Source of the DNA: Aporrectodea caliginosa
Lineage: Eukaryota > Annelida > Clitellata > Crassiclitellata > Lumbricidae
NCBI GenBank assembly: GCA_020284085.1
Contig: JACEVL010000099.1
Span: 1,516,229 to 1,580,228 of the forward strand
Length of the DNA stretch: 64,000 bases
Reading direction: 5' to 3'
The notes under the pieces are model-generated. The model was given only the letters and a program-made list of their open reading frames with translations, ran no database searches and was not told where the DNA came from. Numbering within the stretch: the first letter of the stretch is position 1; each line of letters opens with the position of its first letter. This document shows positions 1 to 11,529 of the stretch, one piece after another. The position numbers and the translations under genes were made by a program.

Positions 1-91
1 CTAGGCATCGATCCAAGCCAAATACCAATGGCATGCTTTCGTTACTTACTTACACAAATAATTAAGAGTCTACATCACTTAAAAGGCTAAC

Positions 92-248
92 CTGCTTGCT
101 CCTGGAGCACAACGGGAATCATCGATGCCTGAACGGACTCTTTCGGTTGAAGCAGATCAATAACGATTCCTACATCCGGCGAGTAACCACCCTCGACGAT
201 CGCCTGCGCTTTAGCGAGAATAACTTGAGTTGAAAAACCTCCTTCCAT
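92..248 (-). CDS. candidate first coding exon, unknown protein
   Basis: I do not recognise this protein. An ATG at 248 (minus strand) opens a 52-codon frame beginning MEGGFSTQVILAKAQ and running through GGYSPDVGIVIDLLQPKESV to a potential donor (CAG|GTTAGC) after base 92, phase 1. Without splicing, a TAG stop follows immediately. The composition is that of a normal folded protein, with no low complexity. About 100 bp upstream of the ATG is a perfect CRE palindrome (350-357), as expected near a transcription start. The rest of the gene would lie to the left of the window. The donor is weak (GTTAGC), so a chance frame cannot be excluded. Confidence 0.4.
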
Positions 249-349
249 CTTCAAACACTAGCCACGAAAATTTTTCAAAACGTTTTCTATTACCTAGATT
301 ATTAATAATTAAGCAATCTGCTCCTCAACAGTTAAGCGGAAATATTACG

Positions 350-357
350 TGACGTCA
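350..357. promoter_or_regulatory. CRE/ATF palindrome TGACGTCA
   Basis: A full TGACGTCA sits inside TTACGTGACGTCA, followed by a second half-site (TGACGTA) about 10 bp away. It lies about 100 bp upstream of the candidate minus-strand ATG at 248. The function is inferred from the sequence alone. Confidence 0.35.
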
Positions 358-1005
358 TTTATGACGTACTCCGTTCCAAGAACGATTGTTGTCAACGGAT
401 CCGAAGAGAGCAAGAGAGCGGGGTTCGAGTCCTTAAATTTAACTAATTCACAAAATGTCCATTTCACAGTACATCTAGTTCTTAACTAAGCTAACCAAAC
501 AGTCAGTGGCATGCGCTTTCGTTACTTAGGCTAGTCACACGAATAATAATTAAGAGCCTGTCTCTTGCAGAATTGATTTCATATTGCGCCGGTGTTTAAG
601 TCTAAGAAAATGGCTGTTCTCTATCACAGCTTTTGTGACCCTGAGATTTTAATCTTTTTAGGCGACTTACATTTGGTTCGGCATACTGTAGACGACAGAT
701 AAAAGAATGGGCCGTGAAGACTGTGATACACGCCAAGGTGGAGAGAATGAATGAAGCAGCGAGAAAACGATTTTTTGTGGCTCTTGAGACTGCGTCTGAT
801 GTTTTCGTATTGTGATTTGTGATCGATAACAGTGTGGGGGATAACCAATGGGAATGAACAAAATTTAATAGGCCTACTTTTGAGGAAAATGCATGTTCCA
901 AACCTGAAGAGAATTGCCCTTATACCCGCCAAGCAAGTCAAGAAATTTTAGTATAAAACAATTGTGCTGTAGGCTACACATTTAGTGTAGCAGTTTTTAA
1001 AGGAT

Positions 1006-2515
1006 TCATTCATTCATTCATTCAGAGCATTTATATAGCGCCCCTTCAAGAAACTACTCAGGAGCGCTCCCGGCCCAGCCACGACTAAAGAAAAAAGACT
1101 TGAGGGACTTGTAGAACCCTGTCAGATGGCTTACAAGTAAAAAACGGAGCTTAAGTGGTAGATCATTCCAAATGGAAGGGCCAACAACCCGAAAGCACGG
1201 CGCTGCCTAATAGCCAAGCGAGTCCGTGGAACAAGGAACTCACCCCTCGTCGCAGAGCGAAGCACCCGACGCGCTGGAACATCAGACACTGGGCGGCAAA
1301 GATCACGCAAGTAAGATGGAGCGCAGCCAAGAACACAACGAGAAACAAGAGCAGCAATGCGATATGAGATACGCTGAGACACAGGCAGCCAATGCAACAC
1401 ATCACGCATGTATGCAGAGACAGGAGAGTACTTAGGAAGCCGTCCAATAAGCCGAAAGCAGCCGAGCGTAGAACTCGATCTAGTCGCCCCAAAACACCAA
1501 AGGGAAGGCCAGCAAGTAGTGAGGAACAGTGGTCAATTCGACTTAGTAACAAAGGCATGAACAAGGACCACAACTGCATCATGAGAGAGAGAGCGAGACC
1601 ACTCGAAGCTGACGAAGCTGATAATAACAACTCCGTGCAATTGAGTTCACATGTTGAGATAAAGTAAGCTCGGAGTCAAGAGAAAGTCCCAGATCACGAA
1701 CTGTGAGGGAAAAGGTTATGTGAGGAAAGAGCAGGGTAAGTTGAGGAAAGTCGATACCCTGCAGTTGTCTACGGCTACCCAGCCAAATGAGCTGTGTTTT
1801 AGAGGGATTTAAGAGTAGCCGATTGGAGGCCATCCAAGAAGAGAGGACATCCATAGTCAGACACATCTGACTCACAGTAGCCACCGCATCGGCTGAATGG
1901 GTGTGGATGTAGGCTTGCACATCATCGGCAAATAGTTGGTGTAGAAGCCCCTGAGACGTCAATAAGGAGCAGACATCAGCAGTATAAAGAAGATAAAGCA
2001 GCGGGCCCAGGACAGAACCCTGGGGCACACCCAAAGGGGCAGGGACCCAAAGAGACCTGGACGAACCAAGGACTACACAATTTGAGCGGTCAGTTAAAAA
2101 GATCTAAGCCATTCTAGAGGCTGGTCCACCAAGCCAAAGGAAGTAGAGAGGCGCTGCAAGAGAATGGAGTGGTCCACACAGTCAAAAGCAGAGCTTACAT
2201 CAAAGAGAGCAAGGAGAGTAACCTGACCACAGTCAACTGCGCTATAGAAGTCTGACAAAAGCCGAAGCAGGAGAGTCTCCGTGGAGTGATTCCGACGGAA
2301 ACCCGACTGCTGCGACGGAATCAATTCATTCACATCTAGATAAGTAATCAGCTGGTTAGCAACAATGCGTTCCAGTATTTTAGATAAAAAAGTTACATTC
2401 GCAATGGGGCGATAGTTTGCTGGATCACTCTGGTCCAGACCATCGTGCTTCAGAACTGGTAGAAGAACGGAACGTTTCTGTGAGACTGGTAGGATGTGGT
2501 CCATTGAGACAGTAT
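1006..2515 (-). mobile_element. L2/CR1-type non-LTR retrotransposon, 5'-truncated, reverse transcriptase relic
   Basis: On the minus strand the frames read, in order: NYRPIANVTFLSKILERIVA, the finger/palm start; QSGFRRNHSTETLLLRLLSD; LLALFDVSSAFDCVDHSILL, with the first catalytic Asp; GVPQGSVLGPLLYLLYTADV; and LFADDVQAY, the YxDD box in FADD form. A thumb-like region and the usual C-terminal HWLPVSQRISYRIA and SYLRDLCRP motifs follow. The frame breaks once in a T run near 2100, where one base has been lost, and again near 1600. The 3' end is typical for the clade: GGGGCGCTATATAAATG, then (TGAA)n. The element is 5'-truncated and cannot be active. Confidence 0.9.
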
Positions 2516-5500
2516 TGCCAACATTCTCATTCGAGTCATTCCTTAAGTCTCCAACTCTTACAATGAACTCTTGCCGTCCAAGTTTTTATACCCCTGTGGT
2601 CCTATGGAACAGGAGTGAGATGTGCCCCAATTTATTTAGGATGGACACCGATTGTAATGCTGCCACAATTTTTTGCAAATATTAGAAAATGAATCCTGAT
2701 TGTGATCCTGTTTTGGATTGCCGTCGATTTATGCCTGGTGCATTCCTACAACGGTGCTATAGAAGTTCTAAGACTAAATGAGATTTCAAGTTTTAAAAAA
2801 ATAGATCTGCCGTTCAGTGACAGGCCATTTACTTGTAGGATAGGAAAAAGATTGTCAGCACAATGACCAAAAATGGTCAAATGGAAGTTTGAAGAAATGA
2901 AAAAACATTCATGTCTAAAATATGTCCTCAAGTTTCGATGACTTAGTAAAACACGTAGTTCATATCAAAGTCACCATCAACAGTATCTAGTTTTCAGAAT
3001 GAATCTACACCATTATTCTGTCCTGCCAGTTTCCAACTTCTTTTTATGCCTCTGGTAGCCTTGTTGCTACACTGTAGACTTGTAACCTGCTTCACTATAA
3101 CGTTATTTCGGATATACATGTAACTTGGTCAGGGACCCCACAATTAGCTACAGAAAATTAGCCATTTCTTTAGATACCTCCTTGGTGGGGCACTGTGGCA
3201 CAAATGGATAGAGTGCTTGGCCTTTAACGTGGAGGGTATGGGTTCAAGCCACTACTGAGGCAGGCACCATGCAAGGACCTTGAGCAAGTCCTTCATCCAC
3301 AATGGCTCAGCAACATAAAAGTTCTGTTATATGTGCACTGTGTACTTCTGAACTACGGAACTTTGGAAGGAGGGCAGTATCAAATACAGTTGTAAATTGT
3401 ATTGTATTGTAAACTCCTCGGAAATGTCGTCTTGAGGTCAAAGGATCATTTTGCAGAGGCAAGCAAGTACACGAGTACAGTATTCCAATCAAAGGATATC
3501 CTTTAAGCTTCCCAAGTCCCAGCATCCATTAGTAACCATTTGTAGATCAGAGATGCCTAAGTAGCATGATATTCCACTGAAGATCACACATCCAAGTACT
3601 AACCAGGCTCAGTACTACTTAACTTCACTGTGCCAGCATGCATTCTATCAGCTATGTGAAGCTGTACTTTTCTATCAACAACAATCCTTGTACATTTAGT
3701 CTGGTACAGATTTGAATAAATGCCAGTGAATATGCAGGTCTTCTTGACAAAGCTAAGGGAACTATCAGAGGCGCTAGGTGGTGAGAAATTAACATTAACA
3801 TTTTTCATAGCCTTAAGGTTTCAGAAGAAAATCTGACACAAACAGACACATCATGAATAACCACAGGACATCTATCTTCTCATCCTGTGGCTAACAAAGT
3901 AAAGTTCACAGCACTAATTTTGCTTTTAAGAACTGGAAATCCACATGAAATGCAATAACTAACATTCAAATCCAATCATTCATGAATTACACAGTTTTAT
4001 TCAAACTACATTTTACACAAACTCGTGTAGCAACCTCTACGCTTTCCCTCTGAAATCATGGCTATAGAAAATTATTCCAATCAGCCAATCATTACGTATT
4101 CAACATAATTACATCTTGCAGTCATGTCTTACTGTTTACGTGACAGATGAATTTGACCACATGAAATTCGGCAATGGAGAAACTAGTTCTAATTCTGTAA
4201 AATATATCAATTTGGTCAAATAAGAACTGTCGTATGACAGTCATGTATGTAATCAATTAACACTCACAAAATTTGCTTCCACATGGCACAAAGTCGTGCT
4301 CAAATTCACTCAGATTGACTGAACACAGATACATAACACTGATGGGGTACCATCTTCAAATGTAACATTCTACTTGGTAAAGTACAAAATATTTTGTGTA
4401 TACATCATTGAAACAATTTATGGATCAATGCACAAATATCGTTTATTAACAGCATACAGAAATTTATAGCAATCAACATTAATAAATAATAATGTGCAGT
4501 AGGATGCATCATATCATGTTATTTATGCTACAAAGGACCATACTTAAACTTGACAATGGTGCAGCCGATAACTAGTTCTGGGTTAGCGTGCTATTGTCAT
4601 GTGGTGCCAGCGAGTACAGCAAGTATTATAGATCAGCTATGAATTTTGTAGCCTGTGGGTTAATTTTCTTTGGAAGAACAAAAATAGAAGTGAAAGCCGA
4701 TACTATATATCTTACTGGACCGTTTCACTCCAGGGATGTGAGTACATAATTTTCTGTGCCAAAAAGATGTTTATTAACCAAAAACAGTTTTGCAGAAAGA
4801 AAGCATTAACACACTATTAAATAAAATAAATACAGTATGATGAGTTTCATAAAGAAAAGTAGAACTATCATATGTGGAGAGTACCATAAAAGAAATTAAC
4901 TGCACTATACAATTATTGATTTGCCTACAATTAGAGAAAGGATGGAGAGAACCTCCTGGTTTAAATACCATGGTATGAAATCTAATGGCTGTGTTCATAT
5001 TTCAAGTGAAGTAAGTACAAATTACCATAAAACGAAACAAATGAAAAAGACAAAACAATTAACTGCAATGTTTTAAAGACAAATTTATTCTGTCTCAGAC
5101 ACTGCAACCAAATGAAAAAGAGGCAAAGCTATCACCAGCAACTTTAACAGCACAACATTTCCATCTATCATATACGAGATTTAAAGAAAACGAAAGAGCA
5201 ACATAAAGCCACAAACAGTGGCGTCCAACCCCACCTGGAATGGGAGAACAAACCCCACTCTGGCCGACTTACATTAATTTTCATATTGTAGGTCGTTATG
5301 TTATCGGAAATCAACAACCCCCAGTTTAAGTCCAAAACGTTAAACCTCCCTCTACTTCTGGCAACTGCAGGAGATCGTTCTCCCAGCCCCCCACACCCCA
5401 TTGGTAAATGCCAAAAGCATTAAGCTTCCACAGCTTTTCCACATTTCTCTGCCTTATACTAGTTAGTTCTGTGTCAGTGCCCTTAGAAATTGTCGGTGTT

Positions 5501-6813
5501 ATTATTATTATTATTATTATAGTACATCTATAAAGGATATTCTAAAGCAACTTTTTACAATTCTTACCTCTAAACGCTGTTTGGGTCCATCACCACAGAA
5601 ACAGCTTTATAAATTCCTATACCTTTATACAGTGCACCTGCTGAATATACTTTAGTGCCAGCAGCTCAATCAATAACATGCTACCTGATGATCCACCAAA
5701 GATGGGCTTGAGCCAGCCAAGCGAACATTTTGTAAGCACATTTTCCTCTGTCATGCATCAGTACAATATGCTAAAGCTTGGAAATAAAAGTAAAATTGGC
5801 AAGTCCTGCAATGACCTACACCTCTGTTTGAAAAGCTTGAATTTGTCCTTGCCTGCTGTTGACTTAAGAAAAGGAACCGAGCGAATAAGCTATATTCGCT
5901 ATCCCATTACGGTACAGTTTGCAGCCATAAACTGCATTACAAAATTATCTGCAGCAGTCAGTTAGCATATCAAAATCCAGCACAAACCGCCACTTCGACC
6001 CAACTTTACTGTGGATATAAACACAGCAATGACTTAATGATCTTTCGGTTTTTTTATTACTTTTTGGGATTGTTTACTTGCTGATAACAAAAGTTTTAGT
6101 TCCATGTATTTACAGTGTTTCTAGTGAAGCAACTATCTGCAATGAATTTTTAAATTATAAAAGCCATAAATTCACAGATCTTGTTAAATAAAATAGTAAA
6201 ACTTATTAACAAGGTTTTTTCTTCTTTGCTTCAAAAGCAACACCAAAACAAATTAACTGGTAGTAGCTGATTTGTTTTTTTCCAGTTTAAAACTAAAACA
6301 AGGCAGAACAAAACAGAGCTCGTAGCGATTATTTTTAATGTGCAAAACATACAGAGATGAAACACCCACGTTTAATTCCACTCTTTGAATACAGTGGACA
6401 GTAAGATCAAGAAACAAAAAATATCGAGAGTAACAAGTAACAAACCATTTTGAATTAACTGTTAATAATTTAAATAATACAGCAAATTTGTAAGTTTAGA
6501 TATCGCACTTAAATACGAAGAAATTTGCTGACCGAAAGCTTTTTGCAGTAATCTATAGCACTGACCCACAAACTACAATTTCTGCAAGTTTATCGTTCAT
6601 CCATTAATATGCTACAGTGGTTGTTATGAATAATTTTGAAACTTCTGTCGTCCTAGAAAAACCAGCAGCTACTCGTGCACACAAGATTTTTCTATTTTAA
6701 ATTACAGTAAAGAACATTCTGTATTTATTATACTTTAAACAAGAGCAATCAGAAGGAAATAAGCAGCCCCAGCTCAATTACTGCTAACCACCGTATTCAC
6801 ATGGTGATTCGAC
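2516..6813. other. non-coding stretch, probably including the TMUB 3' UTR
   Basis: No convincing exon was found. The segment is AT-rich with few repeats apart from one SINE near 3.2-3.4 kb and a short TTA run near 5500. On the minus strand, potential AATAAA signals occur downstream of the TMUB stop, the nearest at 6724-6729 (read as tttatt on the plus strand) and another near 3994. The TMUB 3' UTR may therefore be short or up to about 2.8 kb long. Confidence 0.4.
3186..3413 (+). mobile_element. tRNA-derived SINE, family A
   Basis: The tRNA-like head contains a box-A-like segment (GGATAGAGTGCTTGGCC) and a box-B-like GGGTTCAAGCC. A body with GAGCAAGTCCTT and a tail of TTGTATTG repeats follow. 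Sister copies sharing head, body and tail lie near 18.0 kb, 51.2 kb and, reversed, 39.7 kb. Confidence 0.75.
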
Positions 6814-8437
6814 TCACTCGTGGTGAGGGTGGTTCAGGCGGCCTGATCGAAAAGATCCTACTAATGCCACGAGATACAGAAACGAAATAGCCACCAGCGA
6901 ACACGTTGAAGCGCCACTGAAGTAGTTTCTATAAGCAATACGCGCATACCACAACAGTGTCAGAATAAATCCAAACAAAGGAAACATCAGAAAGCCGATG
7001 TCAAAGTGATTAGAATCCACTGAAGTGATGACTGGTTCAACCCTTGCCTGAGTTATGAGGCAGTGGATCACACTGCCATCGGCAACTCGGTAGGATCGAA
7101 GAGTCAGATCATCATTGCGAAGTTCCTGGCCACTCATCACAAAGCGAACAATCGATTGGCCAGCCAGTTCGGTCGAAAAATGGTTTCTACAAGAAAACAA
7201 TACCATATTAATGTTAACAGATTGACTGCGATCAAAAATTAACAGCACATTGTTCAGAATTAGTATGCACCAGTGAATTACTTAAAGGGTGCTACACAAG
7301 TACTCTGATACAAACATCTATTAGGCAGAAAACTGTGCCTCCTCCATTGTTAGCCCCTCGGTCTGGAACAGGCTCCCCCCTTGGCACTACGTTTGCTGCC
7401 CAAGGTCCAATCCGATGCTTTCTGTTCTAATCTCAAAACTGTCCTTTGTAACCGTGCTAGGGTCAGGAGCACTTCTGAGTAGTAGCCTTCAAGGGGTGCT
7501 ATCTGTGTAATGAATGAATACATACAAACAATACAATGGCGTGCAGTTCACACCTCATCCAGGCTTATCATTATGTATGCAAATTTAAATCCTTCACAGG
7601 TGACTTCTATCGCATTCAACATTTAACATCTCAACCTCATGTTATGACAACAAACAATGTTTTTCACAAGAAGCCATTTAATCTAGAAAATTACCTTTTA
7701 AAATCTCGTACAGTGTCATCTGGATTGGCATAGACCATTCTCGTCCTTCCATCAACATACTGTAGTCGGATCTGAATGTGGCCTTCAGGGGTTGTCGAGG
7801 ATTCAGCTTCTTCGTTATCTGTTTGTTTAGATGGGCCTTGATTTTCATTCGACAATGGTGATTGCGTCTCGTCTGGACCTGCAGTTCTTAAGGTTGATTC
7901 CAGGCCTGTGCTATCATTGCATACGTCCTGGGGAGCGGAGGAAACACCGAGTGATTCTATTATTGGCGTTTGGTTCACTGGGATACAAGGCTCATCGACT
8001 ACCTTTGAGTGGACATCATCATTCGCGCTGCTTCCTGTTTCTGGAGGCATTAAATCTGTTGAGGAATCAGATGGACTAGTCTGTTGCTGTTGTTGTTGCA
8101 GACAATTCTCTGTAGTTGCTTGAGACGGTTCCTGTTGTGAAGACGATGTACTCTCCGCAGATGTTACATCACCACTGTTCAAACTTTGTTCAGCCTCAGA
8201 ATCCTCTGGCCTTGGACTGTCTTCATGGGCCTGCTCACCTGCTACAAATCTCTGCTCAGCGAGACCTCTCAGACGGTGCATAAGTGCCGAAAATCGTTCG
8301 CGGTCCAAGATGATAATTGGCACAAGAAAACGCGAGTCAACCTGTGTGGACATCCAGGCAAGCACCATCACGACGCCAGCAAACAGGGCAAAGAGGAGCA
8401 GAGTAACCTCGTCACCGAAGCCTTCGATCAGTGGCAT
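6814..8437 (-). CDS. TMUB1/TMUB2: transmembrane and ubiquitin-like domain protein (TMUB1/TMUB2 type)
   Basis: Coding exons are 8437-7695 and 7186-6814 (donor AAAAG|GTAATT, acceptor TTGTAG|A, phase 2), giving 371 aa. The ATG at 8437 starts MPLIEGFGDEVTLLL, the conserved TMUB N-terminus. Residues about 11-30 form a membrane helix. An acidic, Ser/Gln-rich linker with a Q run follows. A ubiquitin-like domain spans about 220-293 (HIQIRLQYVDGRTRMVYA, then VIHCLI). Two helices close the protein at about 310-328 and 342-360. Family members sit in the ER membrane, and TMUB1 takes part in ER-associated degradation and receptor trafficking; that role is carried over from the family. The UBL is split by the intron just before its second half. 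An acceptor-like TTTTCAG|GTCC near 8524 suggests a 5' UTR intron. The linker is longer than in vertebrates. Confidence 0.93.
7335..7515 (+). mobile_element. L2-type LINE 3' end fragment in the TMUB intron
   Basis: The plus strand reads a decayed APSVWNRLPLG motif (the common C-terminal APxxWNxLP of L2 reverse transcriptases). GAGCACTTCTGAGTAG, a variant GGGGTGCTATCTGTG and (TGAA)n follow. The copy is antisense to the TMUB gene. Confidence 0.75.
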
Positions 8438-8539
8438 CGTCACAATTTTAGATGTGATGACCAAATGTTTAATTATTTATTAATTAGTTTCAAGGACTGG
8501 TACTGCTTCTGATGTCTTGTGGACCTGAAAATTAATGAG

Positions 8540-9511
8540 AAAAATTTGTTAAAGATAAACATTAATTTCTCTTACAGTTTTTGTGTCTCAGCCTATCTTT
8601 CCACGTAGGACTGCAAAAAAACAGTGTATTGTGGGGTTTCATTATTCACAGAACAGAATGATGCCAATTAAATTCTGTTCTACTAACACTTACAGGCAAA
8701 TTCAGCTGCATCCAAACTCCAGAATTCTAGCCAATTTTTCCCATGATCTGATTTAATGTTTCAGATGGATTGGTAGGTGGAGTGGACAGAAGGTGACTTG
8801 TAATTCTAAAGTTGTGTGTATGTGTGCATGTGTGTGTGTATAAATGTATGTATGTAATTATGTACAGGCTATGTTTGTATGCAGCTGGACATATTTAAAG
8901 CTAGTTCTACTTTTCTTCCTGAAAACACTGAGCACTCACTCATCTAAGTGGTGCTGAAGTTCAATTTAAAAAATGCATTTATCTTTAATCTTTAAATCAA
9001 ATAATACTCCGAAAAGTTGAGAAAAATCATGACTGTCAAGCTCTTGCACACATGTAGAACCAAACCAAAGAGTCCCACCTGAATGTCTCATAACTGATTC
9101 CCTTAAAGTGGTGAAAATGCAAAAAATATCTTCCAAAAACAATTTTTCTACAAAACTTTGAAATCCCCACAATAAGTGGACGAGTCAGCCAATCTCCTGA
9201 ATAGTACATTCCAAAATTAGCTCTAATTCATAAAATCTGATTTGAGCATTTATAATTTTATTTTCGCTTCAAAAGTAGATATTGGGGATCCGGTGGAAAT
9301 TCATTATTGGGGATTGGAGTAACAAAGATTCACTATATACCCTGCAGAGCAGTACATAAAATTTATAACGCAATGTTTCAAGGGTAAACTAATTCAAGAT
9401 GGTTTGCTTTCGAAAAGTCTCCAAAACACACAAAATCCAAAGGTGTCTTAACAAATAACTTTTGAGTCAAGACAGGGCACAGTAGACTCGAATATGTATA
9501 CGAGAGGTATC
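8540..9511. other. intergenic, no recognised feature
   Basis: No exon, RNA gene or transposon end was identified. A short TG/TATG-rich patch lies near 8815-8860. An isolated ATTGGGGATCCGG motif near 9285 resembles the termini of the element at 9520. Confidence 0.4.
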
Positions 9512-9519
9512 GAGAAAAC

Positions 9520-9798
9520 GGGGTCAGCCCGAATCCCCGAAACCCGAATCCCCGAAAACGATGAAAACAGACAAAAGCCCGATTCCCCGAAAACAGTTTT
9601 CTAGAAAGCGGCCGAGCTATTCAGAGTTAAATTGTAAACATGACATAGACATAGCGTAGCCTTGATGTATCGATATACTGCCTATTCAAGATGTTTATTT
9701 TTATTATATTAATTCGGGTCGGACTTAGAAAATCAATTTCGGGGATCCGGCCGAAATGCCTTTCGGGGATTCGGGTTTCGGGGATTCGGCCCGCACCC
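9520..9798. mobile_element. non-autonomous DNA transposon (MITE) with 8-bp target duplication
   Basis: The 279-bp element has long inverted ends built from CCCGAATCCCCGAAA repeated twice at each side. Outer ends are GGGGTCAGCC on the left and, reversed, GGGTGCGGGC on the right. The direct repeat GAGAAAAC flanks it at 9512-9519 and 9799-9806. An 8-bp duplication points to the hAT superfamily. No transposase is present. Confidence 0.75.
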
Positions 9799-9887
9799 GA
9801 GAAAACTCGGCATATAATTAATTGATCTACCTACAAGAAGCATTATCAACCACCTTTACTGATTTGTCAACGTCTTGTGAAAAACGT

Positions 9888-10110
9888 TGGCAAACTTATG
9901 GTGGGCTGAAGGATTATACAGTATATCTTTTGGCAAGCTGCGCAAACGCCGGACGGTATCAGGTTTTCTAATGACGACACTAACCCTAACCCAGACCCTA
10001 ACCGACCCTCACGAACGCCTAATCTGACCCTAACCGACACTCACGACGCCAGTAAATTTACGCACTATATCCTTCAGCCCCCGATACTATAAGCTTGCCA
10101 ACGCCAAGCC
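9888..10110. mobile_element. probable inverted-repeat element
   Basis: The left arm GTTGGCAAACTTATGGTGGG is matched in reverse near 10110-10062 (GTTGGCAAGCTTATAG). GGCTGAAGGAT is shared in both arms. The centre has CTAACCCTAACCC-like runs. I could not fix the outer boundaries or a target duplication. Confidence 0.45.
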
Positions 10111-10975
10111 GACAATTATGCCCGGCATTACATAAGTTAATTAAAACCAATTGTGTCTAGTGCATAACATTCAACGCCATCATCACCACGTCAGTCCAAA
10201 TGACGGTCAAAGTACCGGCATCAATTATAAGAAATCAGCACAGGACAGACTTCTAGTTACCATTGATATCACTAACTGTTGTCGTATATTACTGTAAACA
10301 TAATATTATACGTACAAAATAAAAATGGACGACCGTTCCACCCTATGGAGTCATTTTTGATCGGATTTTCCTCGTCTTTCCAGGACTACAGAGTAGATAT
10401 TGATCGGGAGAGATTGCACATCTACTGACGTACAGAAATTAGTGACGTAGTTAATTAAATTAGCCTAAAGGGCCTAAACCGTAAAAAGGTCGTTGGCCTA
10501 AACCTACTAGGTTATCTTCGTAAGTAAGATCGTTGTTTGCCAGATTGTTGAGTAAGTACGGTGTCTGGTCAGAATCCGATATCAAGCAGAGACTGCATAA
10601 TAGTGACATCGTAAACTCTAAATTGTTAGGCCAAACGTAGGGCATCAGCTTATTCACGAGCTCTGTAACAAGCTGCGATATTGTCAAGTTGATTTGGAAA
10701 AAAACGAATTTGATTGATTGACTGATTGAACTAAATTATAACTAAAATATATATAGACAAACGTCATTATTTCTCTTTTAACTTTTACCAAAATAACCAA
10801 CAATCCAAAACTTTATTTGTGATGTTTACAGATTTGTAGGTTTTAAAAACCTGACATAAACTCCTACTTCTGGGACCTTTATTTTACGCGTTTCATACTT
10901 TAGTATAGGGCTATACAAACTGCCTGCATTACAAAAGAACACAGCCCAAGGAAGCGTCGAGGCGTCGATTGTTCC

Positions 10976-11432
10976 CAGTGCTACCACTCCTTGGGAATGC
11001 TCCCAAGATCTAGGGACTTTACGGATAGACTTGGGATCTGTGGTTTTTGCACAGCAATCTTGGAATTTGTTCTAAGGTCTACACTCTACAGACTAGTTTT
11101 ACCGGACTCTCCAACAGAAATAGCTAATCAGATAAGAAAAGACTCGTTCAGTGCTGCCATGTCTGAAAGACGCTTGTTATTATTGTAACTTGAGAACATT
11201 GTAATTTGTTAATTCAGTGCATCGACGTATGATTCAATGTTATGTTTCTGTTTTTCTTGGCCAGTTCTTAGATCGGCATTTTTGTGAATAATTGTGACTG
11301 TTAAAACACGTTCAATATTTCATCACAACTTTTCCTTTTCAGCAACTTGGGATGTTTTGGTACACTATTGGCCAATCTTGGGAATTGTCTGACAGGATCT
11401 TGGGATTTCAGAAAACGGTAGTGGTAGCACTG
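10976..11432. mobile_element. hAT-like MITE just upstream of TARDBP
   Basis: The ends are inverted, CAGTGCTACCACT on the left and AGTGGTAGCACTG on the right, with inner CTCCCAAGATC / GATCTTGGGA matches. The flanks ATTGTTCC and ATTGTCCT agree at 6 of 8 positions, a plausible decayed 8-bp duplication. The right end lies about 98 bp before the TARDBP start codon. An internal 65-codon frame (10991-11188) is unrecognised and probably chance. Confidence 0.6.
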
Positions 11433-11529
11433 ATTGTCCTCCATGTTGTAATTTTACTGGAGAAGAAGAAGAAGGGTTTTGGAGATTTCGGTCGTAACTG
11501 CGTATATCTGTAAAAGCAGTTTATTTAAG

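Noticed and set aside
1155..1667. Plus-strand frames in the LINE
   Set aside because: Antisense to the clear minus-strand reverse-transcriptase relic.
9985..10060. Interstitial telomere repeat
   Set aside because: CTAACCCTAACCC occurs only briefly among irregular ACCCTAACC variants inside an inverted-repeat element.
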